Assembly: GCA_001897435.1 (NCBI GenBank)
Contig: MKSV01000008.1
Span: forward strand, 124,001-188,000
DNA length: 64,000 nucleotides
Direction of reading: 5' to 3'
DNA from: Acidobacteriales bacterium 59-55
GTDB taxonomy: Bacteria > Acidobacteriota > Terriglobia > Terriglobales > Acidobacteriaceae
The notes beneath the pieces were generated by a model. It saw only the letters and a list, made by a program, of their open reading frames with translations. It was not told the origin of the DNA and searched no databases. The translations under genes and the position numbers were made by a program. Below, in pieces: positions 47,007-56,612 of this stretch. Positions within the stretch are counted from its first letter, which is position 1; the number at the start of each line of letters is the position of its first letter.

Positions 47007-49658
47007 TTATTCTGTTCGCAATGCCCGCATTGGATCCACCGCGGCAGCACGCCAGGCCGGCAACAAACATGCGGATATACATACCGCAAGAAGCACGCCA
47101 ACCGCACCGATACTCAGTACCGGATCATAAGGGCTGATTTGGAAGAGCAGGCTGCCCACAACGCGCGCTGATCCGAACGCCAGTGCGACACCGGCAACCG
47201 CACCAATTGCAACTGGCAATAGTCCATCGCGGAGAACGAGCCAATATACGCTCGGCCGCTGTGCACCAAGAGCTAAACGCAAACCTATTTCACGATAACG
47301 CTGCGCGACCGAATAAGTGAGAACACCATAGACTCCCAGTCCGGCAAGAAGCAGCGCACTCACGGCAAAGAAGAGCAAAAGGTCCTTCTCGAAACGCTGA
47401 TTTGCTACCGAATCCGCAACCATACCACTCAGCGTGCGCACCGTTGGAACTGGTACACCACGGTCAACGCTCCAGATGGTTTGCCGGACCATATCTGCCA
47501 TCTCGGAAGGATCCTGACGCGTCCTGATCACCAACCCGGCCATCGGCTCGACGCGATACCAATATGGAACATAAATCAGCATCGGGTCAGGCTTCGCCAG
47601 GGAGACTGTCCGTGCATCGGATACAACTCCCACCACGGTAAACGGCTTTTCGGTCGCGGGGTCTCCTCGACTGAATTGCTGCCCAATAGGATCTTTCCCC
47701 GGCCACAGAGAACTGGCCGTTTTTTGCGATACCAACGCCAGATTCTTGCCCCAGTCACTCTCACTGAAGAATCTCCCTGCAATAAGTGGAAGATTAATGG
47801 CCGAGAAATATTGAGGGCTGACCGAGCGAAAATTCTCAAGAGGCAATTGCGTAACAGGTCGACTATCTCCGCTAATCCGCGCCATATCTCCCCAACCGCC
47901 TCCTGTGAGAGGTAGCACGCTCGTGAAGGCTGCATGTTCTACGCCGGGTAACCTGTTTAAGCGTTGGAGGACATCCCTATAGAACTCTGCACGATGTTGG
48001 CGATCGTGATAACCCTCTGATGGCAGCTCGACGGTGGCTGCGATGGTCCGCTCCGTAGTGAATCCGCGATCGACGGCCATCAGCTTTACCAGGCTCGCGG
48101 TCAGCAGCCCGGTCATCAATACCAGAGCAACACTTACTGCTGCTTCGATAGCGACCAGAGCACGACGCGCCCGTCGGCTTCGAGGTGATTCACTCGCCAG
48201 CCGCGAGTCATTATGCAGAACTTCTTGCGGAGCTGTGCGGGAGACCATGGACGCCGGGGCAGCTCCCGCTGCCAGTGTGGCAAGGGTTGCCAGTAGGAAC
48301 GCGCATCCTACCCCCGCCCAATCCAAGTGCAGAGCGCCGCGAAAGTCGAGTGCCGGAGGCAAATACCGCTGCATGCTGGGAACGATGCAGGCTGCGAGCA
48401 GAACACCCAGTCCGCCTCCCAGCACGGCAAGCACCGCAGTTTCGCGGATTGCCATACGCACCAATTCAGCACGGCTCGCGCCTAATGCGGCTGCCACGGC
48501 CATCTGTCGCTTTTGGCTGACAGCGCGAGAGAGCAGTAGATTCGTGACATTCACACAGCCCACCAAAAGCAAGCCCATCACCGCCGCCAGCAGCACCATC
48601 AGTGGCTTGCGGTTGCTTCCCACCAACTTTTCCTGGAATGGTGTGATCGCCGCAGAGAGCGTCGCTTTTTCATCCGCAGGCAGATTCGCGGAGATTGTGT
48701 GCTGGAGCGCATTTAGCTCCTCGTTTGCCACAGCAACCGATATTCCAGTTTTCAGCCGCGCCAGTCCGAAATAATTCAGATCCCCCATCTCCTCGGCCAG
48801 ACGCTCTTTCGAAAATGTCAGTGGCACCAGGACTCCGATGGGCAATGGGTGATTCGTAGTGCCAAGGGTGTCCATCGTCTGTATCGAAGGCATGTGAAAG
48901 GACTGCGGCATCACTCCAATGACCGAGTAAGGAAACCCATCCAGCGATATGGTCTTGCCCAGAATGCCTGGGTCACCACCGAACTGTTCACGCCAAAGAT
49001 CATAAGTGAGGATCGCAACATGCTCATGTCCGCGCTGTGCTTCATCGACTGTGAATGTCCTTCCCAGCGCTGGCTGTACCTGGAGCACAGAAAAGATTCC
49101 CGGCGTAGCCGACAATGCTTCCACCTGTAGAGGATGTCCAGGCGCGCCCAGTGGGACTGAGAATTGCTGCATGAGCGCCATCGAGTCAAAGCTCTTGTTG
49201 TGCTGCTGCCAGAATGTAAAGTGATTTGCACTTACTGGCAGCGTCGGATACAGGTTGCTCCATTCCGCTACCTTCTCTTCAATGGTCACAATCCGATCAG
49301 GCTGTGCGAACGGCAGTGGACGCAACATCACGTCATAGACCAGCGTAAAAATCGCTGTTGTGGCACCAATGCCAACTGCAAGCGTCATCATCGCCACAAT
49401 GCTGAATCCCGGAGACCGCCACAGTTGCCGCAATGCATAACGAGCATCCTGCAAGAGCCGTTCGATCGGTGCCCAGCCCCACGCCTCATGGACGTGTTCC
49501 CGAATAAGCGTGGTATTACCAAATGCTCGATAGGCTGCGCGGCGGACCTCATCCGGTGACAACCCATTGTCGCGCTGCTCTTCTTCTTCAAGCTCAAGAT
49601 CGGAGCGTAGTTCTCGCTCCAGATCAGCATCGCGCTTTCTGGTTTGCCACCATCTCAT
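47007..49658 (-). CDS. ADOP-family ABC permease (second permease of PadR3 operon)
   Basis: An 883-aa duplicated permease. Its prefix is highly acidic and charged ([19 protein letters not shown]) and nearly identical to that of the next permease, while the rest is much more different. The first helix, FtsX helices (QKRQMAVAAALGASRAELVRM) and second set (EIGLRLALGAQRPSVYW) follow the family plan, ending [10 protein letters not shown]. It starts 43 bp after the other permease's stop. An unusual point is that the first FtsX block reads KRQMAVAAALGASRAEL rather than the usual EIALR form. Confidence 0.92.
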   Translation of the reverse strand: MRWWQTRKRDADLERELRSDLELEEEEQRDNGLSPDEVRRAAYRAFGNTTLIREHVHEAWGWAPIERLLQDARYALRQLWRSPGFSIVAMMTLAVGIGATTAIFTLVYDVMLRPLPFAQPDRIVTIEEKVAEWSNLYPTLPVSANHFTFWQQHNKSFDSMALMQQFSVPLGAPGHPLQVEALSATPGIFSVLQVQPALGRTFTVDEAQRGHEHVAILTYDLWREQFGGDPGILGKTISLDGFPYSVIGVMPQSFHMPSIQTMDTLGTTNHPLPIGVLVPLTFSKERLAEEMGDLNYFGLARLKTGISVAVANEELNALQHTISANLPADEKATLSAAITPFQEKLVGSNRKPLMVLLAAVMGLLLVGCVNVTNLLLSRAVSQKRQMAVAAALGASRAELVRMAIRETAVLAVLGGGLGVLLAACIVPSMQRYLPPALDFRGALHLDWAGVGCAFLLATLATLAAGAAPASMVSRTAPQEVLHNDSRLASESPRSRRARRALVAIEAAVSVALVLMTGLLTASLVKLMAVDRGFTTERTIAATVELPSEGYHDRQHRAEFYRDVLQRLNRLPGVEHAAFTSVLPLTGGGWGDMARISGDSRPVTQLPLENFRSVSPQYFSAINLPLIAGRFFSESDWGKNLALVSQKTASSLWPGKDPIGQQFSRGDPATEKPFTVVGVVSDARTVSLAKPDPMLIYVPYWYRVEPMAGLVIRTRQDPSEMADMVRQTIWSVDRGVPVPTVRTLSGMVADSVANQRFEKDLLLFFAVSALLLAGLGVYGVLTYSVAQRYREIGLRLALGAQRPSVYWLVLRDGLLPVAIGAVAGVALAFGSARVVGSLLFQISPYDPVLSIGAVGVLLAVCISACLLPAWRAAAVDPMRALRTE
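49560..49658 (-). repeat. 5' end shared with the next permease gene (copy 1)
   Basis: The first ~33 codons of this gene are almost identical at DNA level to those of the gene ending at 52368 (positions 52270-52368), with only a few differences. Similarity falls sharply afterwards. Confidence 0.7.
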
Positions 49659-49701
49659 CTCGGTGCTCCTCCGTAATAAGCCACATCGTCAGTAGTGTGG
49701 A

Positions 49702-52368
49702 TTACTCACTCCGTAACGCTCGCATGGGATCGACAGAGGCAGCCCGATAGGCGGGAATCATGGCTGCAGTCGCGGAAACGGCCAGAAGTAGAAGAACGCT
49801 TCCACTAATTGCCAACGGGTCCATCACCGGAGTCTGATACAGCAAGCTCCGAACCCAGCGCAGCACCACAAACGAAATCGCTAAACCGGCGGCTGTACCG
49901 AACAACACGGGATATGCGGCTTGACGTAGCACCAACCCCACCATGGAACCCTTTCCTGAACCAAGAGCGATGCGGATGCCGAACTCCTGTTGCCTCAGGG
50001 AAACGGAATATGCCAGCACGCCATACACTCCAAGCAGCGCCAGCAGCAACGCCGAAATACCAAAGCCGCTCAGCACGATTGCCTGAAAGCGGTCTGTCGC
50101 AGCTGATTCGCTCACTTGCTCGTCCATGGATTTGAGGACAGGAATGGCCACCTGTGGATCGACCTGCCACAATACCCGCCGCATCTCGGGAATGAGTACA
50201 TCGCTCGGTTGCGAACTACGCACCAGAAACGAAAGCGTCCAATGCGTAAACACCCAATACGGTGCATAGGCCATCGCAGCCGTGTCTTTCAGGCCATTAA
50301 TGCGCGTATCTGCTACAACACCAACAACGGTGAATAAGTGATCACTGTCCGGTGCCAGAGAGCCAATCTTCCTGCCAATAGGGTCTTCGCCGGGAAAAGC
50401 TTCCCGCGCGGTTCTTTCCGAGATGAGCGCCACATAGGGGTCGCCACGATCACCTGCCGAGATATTACGACCGGCAACGACCGGAATCCGCATGGTTGGC
50501 AAATAATCGGGATCGATGAACCTCACATTAACCAGCGGCTCCTGACCGTCTGGAAGAGGGCGATCCGGGCGGTGCAGGTAGTCCACCCATGTCTCGCCTT
50601 TCAGAGGCGTGGCACTGGTGAGTGCCGAAGATTCCACTCCAGGTAATTGCCGCAGAGCTGCGAGTGCACGATCGGCAAACGCCTGCTTTACTGGCTGGGG
50701 GTTTTTGGACGAAAAGTCTCCGTATTGTGGTGCGAAGAGATCAACTCCCGCAACCGTTACATGGCTTGCGTCAAAACCACGGTTCTGATGCATCAGGTGT
50801 GAAAAGCTCCGCAGCGACAGGGCCGTAACGATCAGCAGAACCACCGTGCAGGTGAGTTGTGCAGCGACCATAATGTTTCTCATACGTTGTCCATCTCGTA
50901 CATTGGCCGTGCGGGACGAGTTTGTCTGCAAAGCGGCATGCGGAGGTACACGCAAGGAACGTAGCGCAGGCAGAATCCCAAATGCGATGGCTACAAGCAT
51001 TGATAGCGCAACGGCAAACAGGAGCACTGGTACACTGATGCGCACTTCCTCTAGGCGGGGAATATTCGCTGGCACAAGGGCCAGCAGCATCCGTACACCA
51101 AGAAATGCAAGCGCTATCCCTGCCATGCCGCCGATCACCGCAAGAATCAAACTCTCTGTCAGCCGCGCCATGATCTGTCTGCTCCGGCTTGCACCTAAGG
51201 CCGCGCGAACCGCCGTCTCATGTTCTGCGCTTACCGCGCGCGCGAACTGCAGATTCGCTAGGTTGACGCACGCAATCAGCAGCACCGCGCCTACCGCTGC
51301 AAACAAGAGCCATAACCCTCCTCTCACACCGGAAGCAACATCTTGCGCTAACGGAGCTATCGCAATTCCAAAACGTACCGGGAGGTGCGAGGACACGGTG
51401 TAACTACTCAGTAACGCACCAAGCTCTGCGTGTGCCTGCGGAACCGTTACACCTGGATTGAGCCTTGCAATGACGCTATAATTAAAGTTACCCGTGTCGT
51501 TCTTCAAATCGCGCTCTGCTGGTACGAATGGCTCGTAGAGCATTACGTTCTGTCCCAATTCCTGAAAGTGGATCTTTGGTGAGAGAGCAACCTGTGGAAA
51601 GTGCATGCCCGGTGGCAGCACGCCAATGACAGTATTAGGTTCGCCATTAATGCGCAACGTCTTTCCGATCACATTGGAATCGCCGGAAAAGAACTCGCGC
51701 CAGCCTTCGTAACTCAGGACTACGATATGGGCTGCGCCTTTTCGTGCATCCGCGTCGACGAAGTTCCTGCCCAACATAGGCCGCACCCCGAGAAGCCGGA
51801 AGAGATTCGGAGAAGTGATGACTGTGCCAACCACGCGCGGATGGTCGCCATTTGGCGAAATGCTCCCGGCACTATGGCGGAAGATTGCGGCATCTTCAAG
51901 AGTCTTGGCATTCTCTTTCAGGTAGAGGAAGTGGCGGTAGTTATCTGGGACGATCTCTCGTCCTGAACCAGCTTTATCTTCCGTCTCTCTCACCACAAGA
52001 AGGCGGTCGGCATCCCGAAAGGCAAACGGCTTTAAGAGAACTGCATTCACCACGCTGAAGACCGAGGTTGCCGCGCCAATACTTAGAGACAACGTGCATA
52101 GAGCTATAACCGCAAAGCCAGGCGATCTTCGCAATTGCCGCATCCCATATCGCAGGTCTTGCCACAACCGCTCGAAGGGCGCCCATCCCCAGGTTTCACG
52201 GGTTTTTTCCCTGATCAATGTCACATTGCCGAATGCTCGACTGGCTGCGCGGCGAGCTTCATCCGGTGGCAATCCGTTGTCGCGCTGCTCTTCTTCTTCA
52301 AGCTCAAGATCGGAGCGTAGTTCTCGCTCCAGGTCAGCATCGCGCTTTCTGATTTGCCACCATCTCAT
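49702..52368 (-). CDS. ADOP-family ABC permease (first permease of PadR3 operon)
   Basis: An 888-aa duplicated permease with the acidic prefix [19 protein letters not shown], first helix [20 protein letters not shown], periplasmic blocks [15 protein letters not shown] and [20 protein letters not shown], FtsX helices [18 protein letters not shown], and the second set [17 protein letters not shown], ending [10 protein letters not shown]. Its start is one base after the PadR3 stop, so the two are translated together. Partner ATPase and substrate are unknown, as for the whole family. Confidence 0.93.
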   Translation of the reverse strand: MRWWQIRKRDADLERELRSDLELEEEEQRDNGLPPDEARRAASRAFGNVTLIREKTRETWGWAPFERLWQDLRYGMRQLRRSPGFAVIALCTLSLSIGAATSVFSVVNAVLLKPFAFRDADRLLVVRETEDKAGSGREIVPDNYRHFLYLKENAKTLEDAAIFRHSAGSISPNGDHPRVVGTVITSPNLFRLLGVRPMLGRNFVDADARKGAAHIVVLSYEGWREFFSGDSNVIGKTLRINGEPNTVIGVLPPGMHFPQVALSPKIHFQELGQNVMLYEPFVPAERDLKNDTGNFNYSVIARLNPGVTVPQAHAELGALLSSYTVSSHLPVRFGIAIAPLAQDVASGVRGGLWLLFAAVGAVLLIACVNLANLQFARAVSAEHETAVRAALGASRSRQIMARLTESLILAVIGGMAGIALAFLGVRMLLALVPANIPRLEEVRISVPVLLFAVALSMLVAIAFGILPALRSLRVPPHAALQTNSSRTANVRDGQRMRNIMVAAQLTCTVVLLIVTALSLRSFSHLMHQNRGFDASHVTVAGVDLFAPQYGDFSSKNPQPVKQAFADRALAALRQLPGVESSALTSATPLKGETWVDYLHRPDRPLPDGQEPLVNVRFIDPDYLPTMRIPVVAGRNISAGDRGDPYVALISERTAREAFPGEDPIGRKIGSLAPDSDHLFTVVGVVADTRINGLKDTAAMAYAPYWVFTHWTLSFLVRSSQPSDVLIPEMRRVLWQVDPQVAIPVLKSMDEQVSESAATDRFQAIVLSGFGISALLLALLGVYGVLAYSVSLRQQEFGIRIALGSGKGSMVGLVLRQAAYPVLFGTAAGLAISFVVLRWVRSLLYQTPVMDPLAISGSVLLLLAVSATAAMIPAYRAASVDPMRALRSE
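52270..52368 (-). repeat. 5' end shared with the previous permease gene (copy 2)
   Basis: Partner of the 49560-49658 copy; see there. Confidence 0.7.
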
Positions 52369-52369
52369 G

Positions 52370-52735
52370 TCAGTTCTCCTCGGTAACTGGCCACATGACG
52401 CTAGACACCGCTTCTGCCATTTGTTTCCACTTCGATTCCTCGACCACGAGCTGTTTTTTGCCCTTCTCGGTCAGTCGGTAATATTTGAACTCCCGATTTT
52501 TGTCCGGCGCTGTTTCCCATTTGGAGGTAACCCAGCCTCTTTGTTCTAAGCGGTGTAACGCCGGATAGAGCGAACCGTGCTGCATTTGTAGAAAATCATT
52601 CGTCGTGCGCTGGATATGTTTTCCAATCTGGTGGCCATGAGCAGGACCATAAAGCAGGGTCCGCAGTATCAGCATGTCCAGTGTGCCCTGCAGCAGATTT
52701 GCGCGTTGTTGCGCCTTTTCTTTGGTAGAAGACAT
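52370..52735 (-). CDS. PadR-family transcriptional regulator (PadR3)
   Basis: A 121-aa winged-helix regulator. PadR core [20 protein letters not shown], then [10 protein letters not shown], wing [17 protein letters not shown], and [14 protein letters not shown]. It is the first gene of an operon with two ADOP permeases. The promoter overlaps a near-perfect inverted repeat, which fits self-repression. ATG 52735 is 22 nt from the -10 box with no strong ribosome binding site. Confidence 0.91.
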   Translation of the reverse strand: MSSTKEKAQQRANLLQGTLDMLILRTLLYGPAHGHQIGKHIQRTTNDFLQMQHGSLYPALHRLEQRGWVTSKWETAPDKNREFKYYRLTEKGKKQLVVEESKWKQMAEAVSSVMWPVTEEN

Positions 52736-52756
52736 TCGACCCTCAATCTGGCAACG

Positions 52757-52785
52757 ATGGTAGATATTCGACCATCACTTGTCAA
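52757..52785 (-). promoter_or_regulatory. promoter and operator-like repeat of PadR3 operon
   Basis: TTGACA (52780-52785) and TACCAT (52757-52762) are 17 bp apart on the minus strand. The -10 box and spacer lie inside a palindrome ATGGT-N9-ACCAT (52757-52775). Binding there would block polymerase, as expected for PadR autoregulation. Confidence 0.65.
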
Positions 52786-52838
52786 TAGCGCCCCCATCAT
52801 AGGATCTGGAATGCTGACTGCAGGCAAGGCGCTCATGA

Positions 52839-53174
52839 AACGGTAAGCACACGCTCTCATGGCCGACAAGAGTCAGGGGTATCGGAGCGGATGGTTTCTT
52901 CAAAATTGCTCTCAAACGTGATCCTGAAGACAGGCTCGTTTGGTCGTTTGCGTTGGAATGGAACAAGTCACTACGCATTATCGGCTTCTTGGGCGACGAC
53001 GAGATTGCACGAACTATTTCAGATACCTTGGACGCGCCAAGACCCAGCGATTTGGGGGAAGGGTGGAAGTATCGAGAGGAAGTAGCTCTCCCAGACAAAG
53101 ATGACGAGTTGTTCCATTGCTGGATCGATGAAGAAGAGTTCGATGGACGTGGCGGCGCGCCGCAGGTCGGCTAA
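52839..53174 (+). CDS. possible truncated or unusual-start protein, unknown function
   Basis: A frame open from a stop at 52836 to a stop at 53172-53174 with no ATG or GTG in its first third. The plausible start is a TTG at 52953, giving 73 aa. Read from the beginning it gives protein-like sequence (IALKRDPEDRLVWSFALEWN, then LRIIGFLGDDEIARTI and YREEVALPDKDDELFHCWID), with acidic clusters typical of a real soluble protein. This suggests a gene that lost its N-terminus, or a small gene with a TTG start. No family is recognised. Confidence 0.4.
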   Translation, partial: NGKHTLSWPTRVRGIGADGFFKIALKRDPEDRLVWSFALEWNKSLRIIGFLGDDEIARTISDTLDAPRPSDLGEGWKYREEVALPDKDDELFHCWIDEEEFDGRGGAPQVG

Positions 53175-53190
53175 CTTTCACAGCTAGACG

Positions 53191-54465
53191 TCAGGCCAAT
53201 GAAACAAAGGGTTCTCCCGACGCTCGCCGGATTCCCAAGCAGTCTTCGCACAGACGCAACGAATCAACTCCCCCACCAGGCCTGAACGGCTTCGGAAGAT
53301 AGTAATCTTGTGCCGGCTCATCTCCACAAACGGAGCAGATGTCTGCACTCTCGAAGGTCTCGATCGCCGCTCGCGTCATCGCGGCCTGAATCGGGTCCCA
53401 GACTTCCAAAGCATCAAACCACTCCGCTGAGTGTGGGATCAAATGAACATCTGCCTGCACTTCGAGATGGCCCTGTGCCTGCAGCCATTCTGTCGCCACA
53501 TCGACTCGCTGATGGTGCAGAAACGCAAGTCGCTCGTAGAGCTCAAGCATCAACTTGTAGTACGTGAGCCCGTAATCAGCAACGAGCCTTCTATAACCGC
53601 CCCGATTCACAACATAACGGTTTGGGGCAACCGCTTCGCCCTGGAGAAGACTTCTGCAGTAGCTTTCGAGTCCATCCGTTGGCTCCTGTCGCATGACCTT
53701 CAAATCGTATTGCCAAGGATTTTTCTCCTTCTCTATCTGCCAAAGGGTCAGATAGCCAGAAGACGATAGGAGCCCGGAGAACTCCGCGTCCTTCTCAGGA
53801 TGCCACGCGAGGTAAAGATCGAGATCGTTTAGGGACTGGATGCTGGGGTCGCTCTTTCGTGCTCCGTCCAGCAATGCATTCGTGGCATCTCGCATGAGCT
53901 GCGGGATGTCAGCTCGAGTGCTCCAAGACTCCGCTTCGCCCTCTCCTACCGGAACTGTCGCGTTCGGGATCTCTTCAAGGAGCTTGCTACGTTGGAGATC
54001 GGCGGGCGAGCAAAAGTTTGCGTTGTCCACTAGCTCAATTCCGGCGGACGAAAAGGCTTGAGCTACAAGCCGAGAACAGAACTGCTTCGTGGACCATTTA
54101 TCTCTGCGCCCAACTACCGTTTGAATGGCTTCACGCACTGAGTATTGGGTTCCGATGTGACTGCGGGCAAACGTCAGGACACCATCCAACTGTTGCCGTG
54201 TGATGCCTGCCCGGAGACGGAGAACGTAGACCGAACAGTCGTTGTCAAAGTGCAGCCTTTGCGTATTCCGCGAATGGACACCTTCGTTGGTCGCGTCAAT
54301 GACGGAGTGGTCTTCCGCATAAAGCATAGCGTGAGAGACATCGCTTCCCGTCGCTACTCTGATGGTTTTGCTTGTAACAGCCGTCGCCGTCGCAAGCACG
54401 ATATCTCCGGGATGGAGCACTGACTCATTCAACCGCTTGTAGCCGTGTTCTTGATCTCTCGTCAT
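53191..54465 (-). CDS. YiiX-like (permuted NlpC/P60-type) cysteine peptidase with C-terminal zinc finger
   Basis: A 424-aa protein with two ends. The N-terminal ~140 residues look like a YiiX-type permuted papain-fold hydrolase: LHPGDIVLAT, VSHAMLYAED with candidate catalytic His45, and KQFCSRLVAQAFSSAGI with candidate Cys130, the His-before-Cys order of permuted forms. A mostly helical middle region follows. The last ~50 residues have CSVCGDEP and LCEDC, a four-cysteine zinc finger. No signal peptide or membrane helix is visible, so it acts in the cytoplasm. It lies 32 bp downstream of the DUF4365 gene, probably the same operon. The reaction (peptide, amide or lipid) is not known. Confidence 0.68.
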   Translation of the reverse strand: MTRDQEHGYKRLNESVLHPGDIVLATATAVTSKTIRVATGSDVSHAMLYAEDHSVIDATNEGVHSRNTQRLHFDNDCSVYVLRLRAGITRQQLDGVLTFARSHIGTQYSVREAIQTVVGRRDKWSTKQFCSRLVAQAFSSAGIELVDNANFCSPADLQRSKLLEEIPNATVPVGEGEAESWSTRADIPQLMRDATNALLDGARKSDPSIQSLNDLDLYLAWHPEKDAEFSGLLSSSGYLTLWQIEKEKNPWQYDLKVMRQEPTDGLESYCRSLLQGEAVAPNRYVVNRGGYRRLVADYGLTYYKLMLELYERLAFLHHQRVDVATEWLQAQGHLEVQADVHLIPHSAEWFDALEVWDPIQAAMTRAAIETFESADICSVCGDEPAQDYYLPKPFRPGGGVDSLRLCEDCLGIRRASGEPFVSLA

Positions 54466-54497
54466 ATCGATGACCTATCTGGCGCTGCGCAGTCTGG

Positions 54498-56507
54498 CTA
54501 AAACGGCCACGGATGTTTTTCGTGGGAGTCAACGCAAGCTTGGCGGGAGCAAAACCACGTTTGACAATGACCGCACCACCAGGGCGGTCCACTATCCTCA
54601 AACCCAAGACCGCAGGCAGCGCAAGAACCCGCCGGCATGGGGATCGAAGGAGCAGGAGGCAGCGGTGGACGCGACGAATAGGTAGAGCGCCGAGGGCCGA
54701 CCATGAACTCTTTGTTGATCTCGTTTTGCTGCAATTGCCATGCGTGTGTGTACTTCCAATCAGAACTACGAGGTGCTTGATCAGGGCAATGGTCACAGTA
54801 GTCCGAGCGAAACTCGTCATAGGTGCTATCCAGCGTAGGGCCATGGCGAGTGTACTTGTGAAGGTTGCAATGAATGACTTTCGTTCCCAACGTGGGTAGC
54901 TGAAGTTGCTGCGCCAGCAAGAAGTGAAGTAAGCCGGGGCCGGTTCGGCCCAAGGTCAAGAACATGTGGGAGCAAGTTTGTAGTACCCGCGTCGGGTCGA
55001 AGTCCGAAATGGCAGCACACACCATCTCAGACAGCGGATTCTCTGCGTCCGAAAGATCGATCCCCAACCCGTAGGCCATGTTCTCGTAAATCTGTTGTTC
55101 CGTTGCGATCGACACGTCTTCTTCCACAGGAGACGTGTCGCCCAGGGTCGCTGCCTGACTTGCAATGAGCCCTTGTGCCCATTCACGGATCGGCCTATCA
55201 GCGATCATGGCAACTTCGTTCTCCGCCCAGACAACGCACTCTGCACTTCGGTCTCGCGAAAGCATGGCTGCGTTCACAGCAGCACGAGCTCTCTCATTGT
55301 CGAGGCCGAAACGCGCGGCGATGGAAGCGGCAAGCTGACACACGCTCAGCACTGAATTGCGAATTGCGTTGGCGGCATCCGGCAAACCGTCAAGGTCGAG
55401 GCGATGGATGAGAGTGGCCGCTCCCTCGATGATCCGAAGGAAGGCCAGCGGTAACGCGGATTCATATGGAGTTTTCTGGGAAATGCGAACGAGTCGGAGG
55501 AACTGTTCATACTTTCGCCGGACTCTCCCAATGGTCTCTGCCCGGTATAGGCGCAATCTTGCCCGCCACCACACGTCGCCCGTGGACTCATGGACCCGCC
55601 TGTTCTGATAGAGTCCCCAGTCTTCCCGCGTCAGCGCATAGAACTCGCCTGCAACACGAGCAATCATTGCGTAAAGCTTCAACTCGGGCGGGCCATTGCG
55701 GGTCAGCTCCCGCAGTTTTGAAGCAGTAGCCAGAACTATTGCCAAGTGATCGCCGCGCTCGTCATCCACTGCCCGGACGGCTAACCTCTCGTTCTTTTCT
55801 TCGAGGAGCGCCGCGAAGAACTTCATCTCAACGCTTGACTGCGAGGACGACAGCACCACGCGAATGGCTTCTCGCGCATCGCTGAAGTTGCCCGCTTCAG
55901 TGCCGGACTGTGCAACCATCAGGTCGAGAGCGTCACTTTTATCGCGCAGTGATTTGCTCAATTCGCCGCGGCCCTCAATCAAAGCCGTTGCAGCAAGAAA
56001 TGGAATTGTTTCAACTTCCATCATCCGCTGCGATGCTAGCAGTGTCGTAAGCTTTCCCACGACTTCAACCAGAGCCTCGGAGGTAGCGGGAAGTTCATTT
56101 GCGACAGGGACCCGCACCGTGAAGGTCTTTGCCGGTGGACTCGCGGTGAGCTTCGTCTTCAGAACTCCGTCCAGCTGAGGCGCGAACCAGAATAGTTTGC
56201 CTTTGCTTACATCGGCCTGAACCACAAAGGTAGGCAGACGCAGCTCGCCAGACAGATAGCGGGCATTCCGGGCTTTCAAGTCGACGGATAGGTAGCTGCC
56301 GTCCTTCGAATGGCGCGGCCTGACGGTGCTCTTCAACTGAACTATGAACAGCAATCCTGTCGTCTTGCCATCGTGGAAGATCTCGACCTCGAAATCTCGA
56401 CCGTAATCCTTACCGATCCCGTTTGCCGTCCACTTCAGGCCGGCGACGACGGTATACAGCAGCGCTTCGCCCTGGTCGTCGGTCTCGTGCTGTGTCGGCC
56501 TGTCCAT
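54498..56507 (-). CDS. DUF4365-domain protein with C-terminal zinc finger
   Basis: A 669-aa protein. Residues ~10-130 match DUF4365, a PD-(D/E)XK nuclease-like domain: GKDYGRDFEVEIF with Asp38, then LLFIVQLKST with Gln57-x-Lys59 as the catalytic-type pair, and Glu14 in the first helix. A long helical region (~150-600), with the poorly conserved repeats expected of a TPR-like or solenoid fold, follows. The C-terminus is Cys/His rich: CAACGLGF, WWCGHC, WFCSRQACVDSHEKH, a treble-clef or B-box-like zinc finger. DUF4365 proteins occur in phage-defence and accessory islands. Function is inferred, not proven. Confidence 0.7.
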   Translation of the reverse strand: MDRPTQHETDDQGEALLYTVVAGLKWTANGIGKDYGRDFEVEIFHDGKTTGLLFIVQLKSTVRPRHSKDGSYLSVDLKARNARYLSGELRLPTFVVQADVSKGKLFWFAPQLDGVLKTKLTASPPAKTFTVRVPVANELPATSEALVEVVGKLTTLLASQRMMEVETIPFLAATALIEGRGELSKSLRDKSDALDLMVAQSGTEAGNFSDAREAIRVVLSSSQSSVEMKFFAALLEEKNERLAVRAVDDERGDHLAIVLATASKLRELTRNGPPELKLYAMIARVAGEFYALTREDWGLYQNRRVHESTGDVWWRARLRLYRAETIGRVRRKYEQFLRLVRISQKTPYESALPLAFLRIIEGAATLIHRLDLDGLPDAANAIRNSVLSVCQLAASIAARFGLDNERARAAVNAAMLSRDRSAECVVWAENEVAMIADRPIREWAQGLIASQAATLGDTSPVEEDVSIATEQQIYENMAYGLGIDLSDAENPLSEMVCAAISDFDPTRVLQTCSHMFLTLGRTGPGLLHFLLAQQLQLPTLGTKVIHCNLHKYTRHGPTLDSTYDEFRSDYCDHCPDQAPRSSDWKYTHAWQLQQNEINKEFMVGPRRSTYSSRPPLPPAPSIPMPAGSCAACGLGFEDSGPPWWCGHCQTWFCSRQACVDSHEKHPWPF

Positions 56508-56612
56508 TTCATCCCATTGTCAGGCATCGAGCATCAGCAGGACAATAAGCACTGTTCAGCGGGGTAACGTCTTCAGTCGACTCCTGGGCGCTGTAGTACC
56601 CTCGTCAGAGCC

